The position numbers were made by a program, and so were the translations under genes. Below the pieces are notes generated by a model. The model ran no database searches. It saw nothing but the letters and a program-made list of their open reading frames with translations, and was not told the origin of the DNA. A DNA stretch of 64,000 nucleotides from Agapanthus africanus (taxonomy: Eukaryota > Streptophyta > Magnoliopsida > Asparagales > Amaryllidaceae). Positions 23,403 to 36,263 of the stretch are shown here, piece by piece; position 1 is the first letter of the stretch, and each line of letters starts with the position of its first letter. The stretch is taken from positions 179,240,815-179,304,814 of the forward strand of contig JASDDO010000016.1 in NCBI GenBank assembly GCA_030015575.1, in the 5' to 3' direction.

Positions 23403-24923
23403 TGTTAGTTATATGTATGCCCTAGAGGCCATTACTGTACATACAATGTATATTGTAGTGGATGCTTGGACATATATAGGGAGGACTTTCTTTCTCGACA
23501 TGATAGTATGCTATTTGGTTACTCTTTATCTTAACATGTACTCTGATTGTCTCTATGTTACATGTTGATAAAGCCCTTAGGATGAGTACTTGACTACCAG
23601 GACTATGATGCGGATCATACTAGTAGGGACAGAGTAGTCGTTAAGTACATCCTTCAAATGTTTCTAGTCGTGGGAGTACCGAGACAGGGCATCGATACTC
23701 CAGAGTAGACTAGCGTATGCACTTCTTGACCCATATGATGGGCGATGGATGATCACATATCCATTAGTGATTGACATCAGAGAAGGTATACGGGTGCTCA
23801 GTGGAGATTGGGTATACTGGACGGGCTCACTGAGAACTCCCAGATGGTATTATACCTCACGTCAGATGGCAGTTCTCTGGTGACACTGGTACAGGTTAGT
23901 CTGTAGACCCGAGATCGTCATAGAGTCTTGTGTGATTCCCACTGTTCTTTGATTTCCATCATACCACGTCTAAGAGGGAGTGCAAAATGGAGGCTTTTGG
24001 GTACAGTCCCGAATCACATGGAGGCAATGAGCGATAGGAGGGGTTTCGTCTCTCCCGGTATAGGGAGTTGATGTTGCGTTGTGCTCGATTGGCCATAATT
24101 GGAAATCCCTGGCCAGGGTTGCTAAGATTTACTGGTAAGTGTTATCAGTAGTTTATCAAACTTTTATGGACCACATATCGACACGACTTATCAAGCTACT
24201 GGGTCTGACGTTTACCACCCCTAGGCGAGATATGCGACATATCAGACGAAGAGACCGGACTGTACGGGAGTGTTACTGATTGGATTCGCAGGAGAATGTA
24301 CAGGCTTGCTTGTTGATCTTCTGATCACTCAATACCAGGGTGGCTGTTACGTTTAGCTGACCGCTTGCAGCTTGTGGGTGTTTGATATGATCATCACCTA
24401 CTGCCGGCGTATTGACGATTCTTTAGAGTCCTACACAGAGATTTCCTGGCTCAGGCAAAATGGAGTAGGGGCACATATGAGATATGTGCGGGACCGAGAA
24501 CAATACGTGTATGTGATACCGTATTAGATTCTCGCGATATGTGATATCGGCCGGGTATATGTGATATAGCAGGATCATCGGATCAAGTGTTGATTCGATG
24601 AAATGATACAGATTATATTAGTCGGTTATTTGTGAAATAGCCGGATTATCGGATCAAGTGTTGATTCGATAATTTAATGTATAAATATATATTTGATATA
24701 TTATATTACATTAACTAATATTAGCTCACGTAAAGATTCTTTTTCTCACTTGGATAATACATTGATATATATGTGATATCTGTTAATTGTATTATTTTTT
24801 TTTTTTACAATAAATATTGTATATGTGATATATAATATTGTAACATGTTAAGGTTACAAATGCAACATGTTTTGTGGAGTTTAAATGTGGTTGGGGTTTG
24901 GATTAGGGTTAAGCTTGCATGAA
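23403..24923 (+). repeat. Element A 3' LTR, first part
   Basis: Matches 5578-7095 of the 5' LTR and stops at 24923, where Gypsy element G is inserted. G sits immediately 5' of the heat-shock triple of this LTR. The remainder resumes at 36264. Confidence 0.92.
24919..24923. repeat. Target site duplication of G (ATGAA), left copy
   Basis: ATGAA at 24919-24923 and TTGAA at 36264-36268 flank G, with one mismatch. The intact 5' LTR of A reads ATGAAGC at this point, so the left copy keeps the original sequence. Confidence 0.8.
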
Positions 24924-25258
24924 TGTAACACCTTAGAATGTGTTTTGTGGCTAATTATATTTTAATGTATGGATTTTAATAAAAAGTTTACCAAATTGGT
25001 TTTTAATTATTTTATCCTATTTATTGAATATTTTATTAGATTTTTCCTAGGCTTGCACACACTTGTGCATATTAACTAGGGTTGTTATATGGGGTTTATC
25101 CATGATTAGTAAACATGTTGAACTAATCATTTCTTAATGTAGTTTTATAAATTGGTTTAAGTGTTTTGGGTGTTATGGTCCATGGTTGTTTTAAAATGAA
25201 AAATGAATTGAAAAGGGTTTTAAATTATTGGTTGAAGTGTTGACCTTGAGAGAGAGAG

Positions 25259-25294
25259 ATGGGCATGGTGCTACATGGCCCAAGCCATGCCCAT
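25259..25294. repeat. 10-bp inverted repeat in G LTR
   Basis: ATGGGCATGG (25259-25268) and CCATGCCCAT (25285-25294) with a 16-base loop. The same repeat occurs in the 3' LTR near 32863. Role unknown. Confidence 0.7.
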
Positions 25295-25394
25295 TTAATG
25301 AAGGGAGAGAGTGAGAAGGGCGGAGTTGAATTGTTCTCTCATTCTCATTCTCACTCATTTCTCTCATACTCTCACACACACACACAGTCACCAT

Positions 25395-25510
25395 CAGCAG
25401 CAGCAAGCAACTCCAGAAGCAGCAGCAGCAGCAGAACATCAGCAGCAAGCAGCATCAGCATAGCAGCAGCAGCATCTGGCAACAGCAACAGGAGCCCCAA
25501 CAGCAGTAGC
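25395..25510. repeat. CAG-rich microsatellite in G LTR
   Basis: Imperfect CAG/AGC repeats interspersed with CATCAGCAG. A shorter, diverged version is in the other LTR at about 33003-33120. It creates Ser-rich or Leu-rich pseudo-reading frames on both strands. Confidence 0.75.
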
Positions 25511-28500
25511 AACCCCTCATCTCCTCCATACACTTCTTCTCCTGCTCCTAGGATCTCATAGGGTATAATTCTTAAACCCAATTTCCTAGTTTGCTTAGCT
25601 TGTGTGTAATTGGCGTCGGTTTATGTTAATTATGAGTTTAGTGCTAAATTATGGTGATTTATGTTGAATGTTGATTAAGTGATGATTGTGTTAGTTAACC
25701 TAGCCTATTTTAGAGTTATTGAGGTCACCTTAACTGAGAATTTCCCCAGATTTCACTAAAATACCATAGGGTTTGTGTTTTGTGCAAAATCGGTGTTTTT
25801 AGGCGATATTTTGGCATTCTGTGATCTGCTATTGACCCGGACCCTTCAGAACAAAATTGAGGAAACTAGAACATGCTTATTAGGTCAGGACCACACCACC
25901 AGAAAACGAGCCCCTAATTCCCAAACTTGGCCGCAATTTTAATCCATATGGCCGCAATTTGCGGCCAGGAAGAGGGGTGGGGTCTTGGGGTTTTGGGTAC
26001 TGTAGTCTACTGTGTTTTGTAGTGTTTTGGCATGTGTATTTTTTTGAGATTTGACCTGTAGGAAAATCTGGGACAATATATCGTATTTCTAGTTCGATGT
26101 GTTTGCGCGATACGCGCGATACGCGAGTGGGTTCTGTGATCCAGCATGTCGTGGCGTGTCGCGGTAGTTTTAGACGCGTATCCACACGCTTTAGCGTATC
26201 GTGCACACGCGCGTTTAGTTCGCGACGCGAGTTTCTTGTTTTGTGTCGATATCGCGTTTTGCGGAATATTTAGCTTATATATGATTTCCTTGTCTCATTT
26301 TCAGGTTTGCAGGTGAGTACATCGGACACATCTACAGGGGGAAACAGGTGGTAGGATTCACCTAGTGTGGAGCGTAGGTGGGTAGATTTAACATCTACAG
26401 GGGAATCGCCCGCATGGCGTTATGCGTCTGGGCTAGAATTCTTATACTTGTCGCGTATTCTACGTCATTGTTAGAAATGCGCCTTTACCCTATTTTACTT
26501 AGATATAGTTGTACTGTGACTAGTAGCCGTAGGACACTGCACAAATTATTGACAATTCATGTTTCACGAGCACTGATTGTATGCTACACACACCGCCAAT
26601 AATTGCCATGTCACACACATACCCCTTATAGATACTATATTGCTTGGTTAGGGACCCTGTGACATTGATTCGTACTGCTTATCACATATGACATTTACCA
26701 TACTTGTATACCTATAGAGTATCGTACCATTAGTGATAGGTACATATACCCTTTACGATACATCTACAGATATACCTTGCTCGTATTTTACTTATACCCA
26801 GTGGGGTATGTCATATCATTTACTTATAGGTAGACACCTATACTTAGCTGTACCTTATTAATTTCACATACATCTAGTTTCAGCTACATATTTTCATTTA
26901 TATACTCGCATTTCAGATATATCGCACATATTTATTCCTGGATTTACGTATTGTTATTTGGATTTTACATGATGTTTTCTGGATTTGGGAACCGTGGGAG
27001 TTCATGAAATTATGCATACATTGAAAAACCCGGTTTCCTTGATATGATATTTGCGCAGCCATCATGAGATTTATCGGTTCTGATTATATACACCATACAA
27101 GGTGTGGTTGCCGTATGAGGGTACATGGTAGGGCCCAGTATGGTTCCCCTCGGCAAGAAAATCGATGGACTTTGCCGATTGAGCCTGGAGGCGGGCGAGT
27201 ACCTACCGGTGACAGTACCAATGACTCGGCGGGGATCATGGAGATACCGTTAGGAGTCATGTACGTATGCATACGTCGAAAGGCGAGGGTCAGAGCTAGG
27301 CACTCGTGCTTTCGGGATAGCGTATGATACGTACCTATCAGGATGCTAGTTTTGGTGACGGCATCTGATAGATCAGGATTTCTGTGTCGATGCTTGGCAC
27401 ATTGTTTTCATGATATTTCTTTAACACCTTTGTATATATAACAGGGGATTTAGCCGTTGTTATATATACCCTTACACCAATATTAGTGGAATGGGACGCT
27501 AATATATGTGTATTGACTCCATCATATTTATTTCTGCATATTTATATATATATTTAAGATGTTAGAATTACACTTGAGTTTGATTTGGGATATTAGGAGA
27601 TTCATTGAGATTGGATACCTGATACATATGGGATTACTGATTTGTACATTCGGGATATAGGAGATTACTCGATATTGTACATTTTGGGAGATGTGAGACT
27701 TATATGATTTGAGAACCCAACTTGGGGGCTGATTTGAGGAATTGGGATTTGAGTGTCTTGAAGGATTGTAATCCTACCACGATGTCAAGTTTCCGTGGGA
27801 ATGACATATTTCACTCCATACCTCATACCTATTTATTTATGCACTGTTCCATGTATTAGGAGTACCTGTTAGTGTACCCTTCATGTTTGTTGCATACTTA
27901 CATTCTCATATCCCTATTGCATGATTATTGCATACTATTGTCATGTTATTATTGCTCCACATATTGATTGTACCTGCTAGTGTACTTTCCATTATTCCGC
28001 ATTCACATGACCTGTTATTACTGTAAATTGCATATCTTAGATTCATGCTGTACGTACATTCCTGCGATTACCTGCATATGTTATCTACTATTCATGAGTT
28101 GGCAACTCACCCCCGTTGTGCCACAGTTGTTTTGTAGGGTGTTTCCCCAGAGTAGTCGAGGCAGGCTATTCACCTATCATCTTTAGCTACAGATACCGCA
28201 TCGGCTCACAGTGTGCTATTTTGCTTATGTGGGTTTTGGTGGTTATCTGTATTTTGTATTGTACATTCGTTGTTTTTTGTACTCTCCATCTACTATTATG
28301 TTGTTGACTTAGAGACTTGTTGATGACGTTATTGTATATTATTTGTGGATTTTTTGTCTTTTATATACATTTTTCTTCCTATTGTCTCTTATTTCTTCGC
28401 TACGGCATCGTATATTTGTGATGTGATTGTTTTCCGTCTTTTGGCTAGTTTTTACAAAGGGGGTGTTGCCAAAATTTTAAAGAAAGAAAGTTGGACTTTT

Positions 28501-28660
28501 AAAGAATTTGGGTTATGATTTCAAATGTTTCAAAAACTTTTATTATCTTTTCCTTATTTTCATGGTTTAGATTTTTGGGTTTTGGTTTTCTTTTGCTGCG
28601 TTACGTCTTTAGGCGTTGCGTAGTTTTAGGGCCGTCACGTGCAAATTTCGGGTCGTGACA

Positions 28661-28676
28661 AAGTTGGTACCAGAGC
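28661..28676 (+). other. Primer binding site region of G
   Basis: AAGTTGGTACCAGAGC directly follows the LTR. It resembles the Met-tRNA primer site TTGGTATCAGAGC of Gypsy elements with one change. Confidence 0.75.
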
Positions 28677-31600
28677 GCTGGGTTTTACCATTCGGAGTGT
28701 AGGATGACCTTGGTATGATGGAGTAGGTAGCTTAAGCATAGTAACGTAGTGTGTGTATGTCTGCGGCATACCCACGATGCGGTACTTCGCCTTAAGTGAC
28801 CTAAGTACAAATTGCTTGAAATTCCTTCCTTGATGATTCATATCCTTGTGATTCGATTTTCTTATTCTTATCGAATCTTATATCTATTTATAGCCTTGCC
28901 ACCGATGACTATGGGGACTCAGAGTGATGCAGCGAGGGCCGAAGTCAGAGTTGGCTCGGGTGAGACGAGTACTGACCAGGATGGCACTCTAGTTGCACAG
29001 GTGCAGACTGATCAGCTTTGGACATATAGTATCGATAGGCTTGTGGCAGAGATGCAGGACTTCCGCCAGACTATGAGTTCATTGGTTGATGTCGTTCGAG
29101 CGATGCGACAGGAGGTTGTTACCCATGTTACTCAGTTGTCCTTTGCGATCAGCATGCAGCAGTCCGTCACCTACATAGCACCCGTGGTTGCAGCTCCAGT
29201 TGGTGAGGCACATATTCCAGAGACGCTGAGAGTTCCAGGAAAGTGGAGGACTTGTACCAGTGTACCAGCCTAGAGACATAGGTTTGGTCATCGAGACAGA
29301 TTTCGTGGCCGTCGCGGGAGTAGCAGAGGCTTGGGACGAGGACAGTCATTCAGCTCTCATTCCCAGGAGGGTCAGCAGTCAGCTCATGGATGCTTTTGAT
29401 GTGGAAGCCTTCAGCACATCGTCAGGGATTGTTCCTTAGCACCTCGTCAGGATCGTATTCAGAGAGGTCGTGGACATGGAAGGTTCGCTCAGAGGAGTCA
29501 GTCTACCAGAGGAGTTCAGCCTGTTGTGGGTAGAGGGCAGACACAGGAGTTTGTTTCTACTCATCGGAACGCGCAGGCGTCCAATGCACAGTTTTCAGGT
29601 ATCCTTAATTCGCATGTTCTTTTGATGTATCTGTTTGTTTTCCACACTTGTACTGTGGTTGGGACGAGAGCCGTGTTAGGTAGATTAGCCATTTGTTTTG
29701 TTAAGTTCTGTCAGCGATTCTTTTGTTGCGCGACACGTATTTCAGTCGTGTGCCAATCGGATAGGAGATAGAGATTCGTCCGTCGTTTTGATCCTTCTAG
29801 AGATGTTGGACTTGACGTTCTCCTGGACACGGACTGGTTAGCTACGTGCTAGGCGTCTGTGGACTACCGTGAGGAAACAGTCAGGAATTGTTTTTCCCGG
29901 CGAGTCAATTCTTGTTGTGCGGGTGGATAGTTGTGCCGCCTCTCACAGCTTGAATTCAGCCTTTTTTGCTAGTCGGCTTTTGAGAAGATGTCGTGGATTC
30001 TTGGCGTTCATTCATGATACCGGAGCCACAGTTGGGATTGTTGGACCGGGTTCCTTTCGTGCGAGAGTTTTCTGACGTTGTTCCAGATGAGCCGGCAAAG
30101 CTTAGGGAGCTTAAGGATCAGCTGCAGAGTTATTGTTTGGGGAGTTTTATGCGTCTGAGTGTTTCGCATTAGGGAGCTCCTATTTCTGTTCGTCAAGGAG
30201 AAAGACAACAGATTACGGTTGTGGGTTGATGGATCGTCAATTGAACCGGCTTACGATGCGGATGGGTATCATTTACCTCGCATTGACGATTTCTTCGATC
30301 AGCTCCAAGGTGCGAGACATTTTCTAAGTTTGTTTGGGATCGGGTCATCATTATTGTAGGTTCGGAGTGATGGCATTCCGAAGACTGCCTTGTGCGTGCT
30401 ACGGGCTTTGTGTGTTTTGGTGTGTCATTGGACTCACCAGTGCCCTAGCAGCATTCGTAAATGTGATGAACCGGATTTCTTCAGGCCGTTCCTCGACCAG
30501 TTATTGTTGTGTTATTTACGACATTCTAGTCTATTTAATGTGTCTTGAGGAACAGGAGTAGCACTTGACGATTTGTTTTGCAGATACTGGGAGCGTCCCA
30601 ATGGTTTGCTAGATTCTCGGAGTGTTTCTTCAGGATTGTTTGTGTGGACTCCTAGGTCTTGTAGTCACGGGAGACGGTTTTGTATGGTTCCGAGGGAGAT
30701 CGTGGCCGTACAGCTTAGGCCCAGACTTGTGTGCAGGACGGAGGTCCGCAGATTTGGGACTTAGCAGGTTTTTACCGCCGTTTCGTGCAGGATTGCTAGT
30801 GTAGTGCTGCACCGTTGACTGAATGGACCGACATGGAGATTTCTTTTCTTTGGACTGAGGCATGTGTGCGGAATTTTCGGCAGATGAAGATTCGGTTAAC
30901 AACGACATCCGTTACTTCTTTGCTTTTGGTTCGGGCAACTTTGTTGTTTAACTGTAATGTTTCTTGAGTGGGCTCGAGTGTGTACTGAGATGACACTATA
31001 GAGTTATCGCTTTTGCTTCCCTACATCTGGAGGAAGTACGAGAAGGATATTCCACTCATGATCTGGAGATGGCCGCGGTGGTTTTGCGTTGGAGATTTGG
31101 AGACACTACTGGTTCGAGAGTCGTGTCAGATTTTCCCGGACCACCAGAGCTTAATGTACATCTTCCTGCAGTGGATTTTGATTGTTGTGATAGTCCTCTG
31201 CAGATTTACAGTTCTTGTGCGATCGTTGAGTACAGCTTAAGTTCGTCTCTACTGAGGGGACAGCTTGCTCATGTCCGCGCCCGACCACTTTTCTTTAATC
31301 GCTTCGCGAGACACTGCCCGCCGATGCTCGTTCGTCAGTGATACTTGAGCATACTCGGCTGGGTAATGATTCGGAGTCCTTGATTTGTGACAATGGTGTG
31401 CTAAGTTAGGGACGCGTTTGTGTACCTGATGTTATCGGGTAGAGACGTGAAATCCTAGAACAGGCCCATCAGTCAACTCTCTGTATTCATTCAGGTTCCA
31501 CCAACATAGACGTGACTTGTGAGATAGTTATGGGTGGGCAGGAATGTAAAGAGAAATTACAGGTTTCGTTTCAAGGTGTCTGTCTTGTTGTATGTTTGGG

Positions 31601-32510
31601 TTGAGCATCTGAGGCCGGTTGGAGAGTTGCAACCTTTAACCGTTCCGAAGTAGGAATGGGAGCAGATCTCCATGAATTTTGCTATGGTGTCTACCCAGGG
31701 TTAGTCAGGGTGTGACTCCATTCGGATTCTTGTCGTCCGGTTATACTCAGTTTGCTCAGTTGTTCTTTGTTAAGTTGTGCATTGTGTTAATTGTTGTTGG
31801 CGGTTGGGATCGTCACTCGCCATTGTTAGGGTTCTCCTTCGATAAATGTTATCAGGAGACACTCCAATTGACAACCTTTAGTTTTAGGGGTTAGGTCTTC
31901 TCGATCACCAGTCTGTTGTTATTTTTTCTGACTCTGCGTAAGTAGGATTTTGGACCCCAGCTAGTCTAGAGACTTCGGAGATGATCCGGTTGATTCAGGT
32001 CAGGATTAAAATTGTCTGTTGCGAACAGAGGTCTTATGCCGACTGTGTTGGTCGTAGACTTGAGTTCGCAAGGACAGATTATGTATTCCTACGGATTTTT
32101 TTTTCCGAAGAATGACGTATTGGATTTTGGGAAGCTTGTCCCAGGATTTTAGGTTCATTTGAGATCCTATAAGCGAGTTAGCTTCGTTGCCTTTAATTTG
32201 GCACTTCCGCCCATATTATTGGATTTTCATCCCGTATTTCTTATGATGATACTTTACAATTACCTTCATGACCTTCTTACATGATTTGGCATGGACGCGA
32301 TCGTTTTGCTCACCGACAACCATTTGTGTTCATGGCTCGGCAGGTGGAGAAATGTCAGTCAAGGGTCTTGCCATCTGTGAAGGGTTTTCTTGGACGTAGA
32401 CGTATAGTGAGATAATCACTTGGGAGGCTGCGAGCGAGATTTGAGAGTTGAAATCTTCTCTTTGAAGGTACGCGTACCAGTATATTTTTAAATTCGGGGA
32501 CGAATTTCTT
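28677..32510 (+). pseudogene. G gag-pol fossil
   Basis: A gag-like stretch starts near 28904 (MGTQSDAARAEVRVGSG...), followed by a CCHC-like knuckle region near 29390, a protease-like stretch near 29800, RT-like sequence near 30180-30560 (PRIDDFFDQLQGARHF, compare PRIDDLFDQLQGA of Gypsy RTs, and DILVY), and integrase-like traces to about 31700. No piece exceeds about 155 codons and the whole is shorter than a full Gypsy interior, so it is a fossil with many breaks. Confidence 0.75.
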
Positions 32511-32525
32511 TTAAAGTGGGGAGAT
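32511..32525 (+). other. Polypurine tract of G
   Basis: A purine-rich AAAGTGGGGAGA run ends just before the TGTAACACC of the 3' LTR, in the arrangement usual for Tekay/Del elements. Confidence 0.7.
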
Positions 32526-35500
32526 TGTAACACCTTAGAATGTGTTTTGTGGCTAATTTTATTTTAATGTATGGATTTTAATAAAAAGTTTACCAAATTG
32601 GTTTTTAATTATTTTATCCTATTTATTGAATATTTTATTAGATTTTTCCTAGGCTTGCACACACTTGTGCATGTTAACTAGGGTTGTTATATGGGGTTTA
32701 TCCATGATTAGTAAACATGATGAACTAATCATTTCTTAATGTAGTTTTATAAATTGGTTTAAGTGTTTTGGGTGTTATGGTGCATGGTTGTTTTAAAATG
32801 AAAAATGAATTGAAAAGGGTTTTAAATTATTGGTTGAAGTGTTGACCTTGAGAGAGAGAGAGATGGGCATGGTGCTACATGGCCCAAGCCATGCCCATTT
32901 AATGAAGGGAGAGAGTGAGAAGGGGGGAGTTGAATTGTTCTCTCATTCTCATTCTCATTCTCACTCATTTCTCTCATACTCTCTCACACACACACACACT
33001 CACCATCAGCAGTAGCTAGCATCTCCAGAAGCAGCAGCAGCAGAACATCAGCAGCAAGCAGCATCAGCATAGCAGCAGCATCATCTTGCAACAGCAACAG
33101 GAGCCCCAACAGTAGTAGCAACCCCTCATCTCCTCCATAAACTTCTTCTCCTGCTCCTAGGATCTCATAGGGTATAATTCTTAAACCCAATTTCCTAGTT
33201 TGCTTAGCTTGTGTGTAATTTGCGTCGGTTTGTGTTAATTATGAATTTAGTGCTAAATTATAGTGATTTATGTGGAATGTTGATTAAGTGATGATTGTGT
33301 TAGTTAACCTAGCCTATTTTAGAGTTATTGAGGTCACCTTAACTGAGAATTTCCCCAGATTTCACTAAAATACCATAGGGTTTGTGTTTTGTGCAAAATC
33401 GGTGTTTTTAGGCGATATTTTGGCATTCTGTGATCTGCTATTGACCCGGACCCTTCAGAACAAAATTGAGGAAACTGGAACATACTTATTAGGTCAGGAC
33501 CACCCCACCATAAAAACGAGCCCCTAATTCCCAAACTTGGCCGCAATTTTAATCCATATGGCCGCAATTTGCGGCCTGGAAGAGGGGTAGGGTCTTGGGG
33601 TTTTGGGTACTGTAGTCTACTGTGTTTTGTAGTGTTTTGGCATGTGTAGTTTTGTGAGATTTGACCTGTAGGAAAATATGGGACAATATATCGTATTTCT
33701 AGTTCGATGTGTTTGCGCGATACGCGCGATATGCGAGTAGGTTCTGTGATCCAGCGTGTCGCGGCGTGTCGCGGTAGTTTTAGACGCGTATCCCACGCTT
33801 TAGCGTATCGTGCACACGCGCGTTTAGTTCGCGACGCGAGTTTCTCGTTTAGTGTCGATATCGCGTTTTGCGGAATATTTGGCTTATATATGATTTCCTT
33901 GTCTCATTTTCAGGTTTGCAGGCGAGTACATCGGACACAGCTACAGGGGGAAATAGGTGGTAGGATTCACCTAGCGTGGAGCGTAGGTGAGTAGATTTAA
34001 CATCTACAGGGGAATCGCCTGCATGACGTTATGCGTCTGGGCTAGAATTCTTATACTTGTCGCATATTCTACGTCATTGTTAGAAATGCGCCTTTACCCT
34101 ATTTTACTTAGATATAGTTGTACTGTGACTAGTAGCCGTAGGACACTACACAAATTATTGACGATTCATGTTGCACGAGCACTGATTGTATGCTACACAC
34201 ACCGTCAATAATTGCCATGTCACACACAAACCCCTTATAGATACTATATTGCTTGGTTAGGGACCCTGTGACATTGATTCGTACTGCTTATCACATATGA
34301 CATTTACCATACTTGTATACCTATAGAGTATCGTACCATTAGTGATAGGTACATATACCCTTTACGATACATCTACAGGTATACCTTGCTCATATTTTAC
34401 TTATACCCAGTGGGGTATGCCATATTATTTACTTATAGGTAGACACCTATACTTAGCTGTACCTTATTGATTTCGCATACATCTGGTTTCAGCTACATAT
34501 TTTCATTTATATACTCGCATTTCAGATATATCGCACATATTTATTCCTGGATTTACGCATTGTTATTTGGATTTTACTTGATGTTTTCTGGATTTGGGAA
34601 CCGTGGGAGTTCATGAAATTATGCATACATTGAAAAACCCGGTTTCCTTGATATGATATTTGCGCAGCCACCATGAGATTTATCGGTTCTGATTATATAC
34701 TCCATATGAGGTGTGGTTGCCGTATGAGGGTACATGGTGGGGCCCGGTATGGTTCCCCTCGGCAAGAAGATCGATGGACTTTGCCGATTGAGCTTGGAGG
34801 CGGGCGAGTACCTACCGGTGACAGTACCAATGACTCGGCGGGGATCATGGAGATACCGTTAGGAGTCATGTACGTATGCATACGTCGAAAGGCGAGGGTC
34901 AGAGCTAGGCACTCGTGCTTTCGGGATAGCGTATGATACGTACCTATCAGGATGCTAGTCTTAGTGACGGCATCTGATAGATCAGGATTTCTGTGTCGAT
35001 GCTTGGCACATTGTTTTCATGATATTTCTTTTAACACCTTTGTATATATAACAGGGGATTTATCCGTTGTTATATATACCCTTACACCAATATTAGTGGA
35101 ATGGGACTCTAATATATGTGTATTGACCCCATCATATTTATTTCTGCATATTTATATATATATTTAGGATGTTAGAATTACACTTGAGTTTGATTTGGGA
35201 TATTAGGTGATTCATTGAGATTGGATACCGGATACATATGGGATTACTGATTTGTACATTCGGGATATAGGAGATTACTCGATATTGTACATTTGGGAGA
35301 TGTGAGACTTATATGATTTGAGAACCCAACTTGGGGGCTGATTTGATGAATTGGAATTTGAGTGTCTTGATGGATCCTACCACGATGTCAGGTTTCCGTG
35401 GGAATGACATATTTCACTCCATACCTCATACCTATTTATTTATGCATTGTTCCATGTATTAGGAGTACCTGTTAGTATACCCTTCATGTTTGTTACATAC

Positions 35501-36263
35501 TTACATTCTCATATCCCTATTGCATGATTATTGCATACTATTGTCATGTTATTATTGCTCCACATATTGACTGTACCTGCTAGTGTACTTTCCATTATTC
35601 CGCATTCACATGACCTGTTATTACTGTAAATTGCATATCTTAGATTCATGCTGTACGCACATTCCTGCGATTACCTGCATATGTTATCTACTTTTCACGA
35701 GTTGGCAACTCACCACCGTTGTGCCACAGTTGTTTTGCAGGGTGTTTCCCCAGAGTAGTCGAGGCAGGCTATTCACCTATCATCTTTTGCTACAGATACC
35801 GCATCGGCTCACAGTGTGCTATTTTGCTTAGGTGGGTTTTAGTGGTCATCTGTATTTTGTATTGTACATTCGTTGTATTTTGTACTCTCCATCTACTATT
35901 ATGTTGTTGACTTAGAGACTTGGTGAGGATGTTATTATATATTATTTGTGGATTTGTTGTCTTTTATATACAGTTTCCTTCCTATTGTCTCTTATTTCTT
36001 CGCTACGGCATCGTATATTTGTGATGTGATTGTTTTCCGTCTTTGGGCTAGTTTTTACAAAGGGGGTGTTGCCAAAATTTTAAAGAAAGAAAGTTGGACT
36101 TTTAAAGAATTTGGGTTGTGATTTCAAATGTTTAAAAAACTTTTATTATCTTTTCCGTATTTTCATGGTTTAGATTTCTGGGTTTTGGCTTTCTTTTACT
36201 GTGTTACGTCTTTAGGCGTTGCGTAGTATTAGGGCCGTCACGTGCCAATTTCGGGTCGTGACA
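32526..36263 (+). repeat. G 3' LTR
   Basis: 3,738 bp, near-identical to 24924-28660 with scattered substitutions and small length changes in the simple-repeat part. It ends ...GGGTCGTGACA, then TTGAA and the rest of A's LTR. Confidence 0.9.

Larger units (their letters stand above)
24924..28660 (+). repeat. G 5' LTR
   Basis: 3,737 bp, TGTAACACC...GGGTCGTGACA. It holds a perfect 10-bp inverted repeat (25259-25294), a CT-rich and CA-rich stretch (about 25330-25386), a CAG-rich microsatellite (about 25395-25510), a GGCCGCAA-T-TTGCGGCC palindrome (25950-25966) and a CpG-rich stretch around 26100-26240. Small open frames in it are not genes. Confidence 0.9.
24924..36263 (+). mobile_element. Element G: Ty3/Gypsy LTR retrotransposon, probably Tekay/Del-like, plus strand
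   Basis: 11,340 bp with LTRs of 3,737 and 3,738 bp around an interior of only 3.9 kb, so about two thirds of the element is LTR. The interior has gag, protease, RT and integrase similarity in Gypsy order but is heavily broken. The 3' end (CGGGGACGAATTTC, then AAGTGGGGAGATTGTAACACC) is typical of Tekay/Del chromoviruses from general knowledge of that clade; no chromodomain is readable. LTRs differ by roughly 2% in sampled stretches, about 0.8 Myr at 1.3e-8. It is inserted in A's 3' LTR. Confidence 0.88.

Noticed and set aside
25259-25561. 100-codon Ser-rich open frame and a Leu-rich frame on the other strand
   Set aside because: They are produced by CAG and CT simple repeats inside the G LTR, and the other LTR copy does not keep the frame.
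26290-26330. Splice-donor-like CAGGTGAGTA in the G 5' LTR
   Set aside because: It is changed in the other LTR copy and stands alone without a supported acceptor or transcript, so it is not called.
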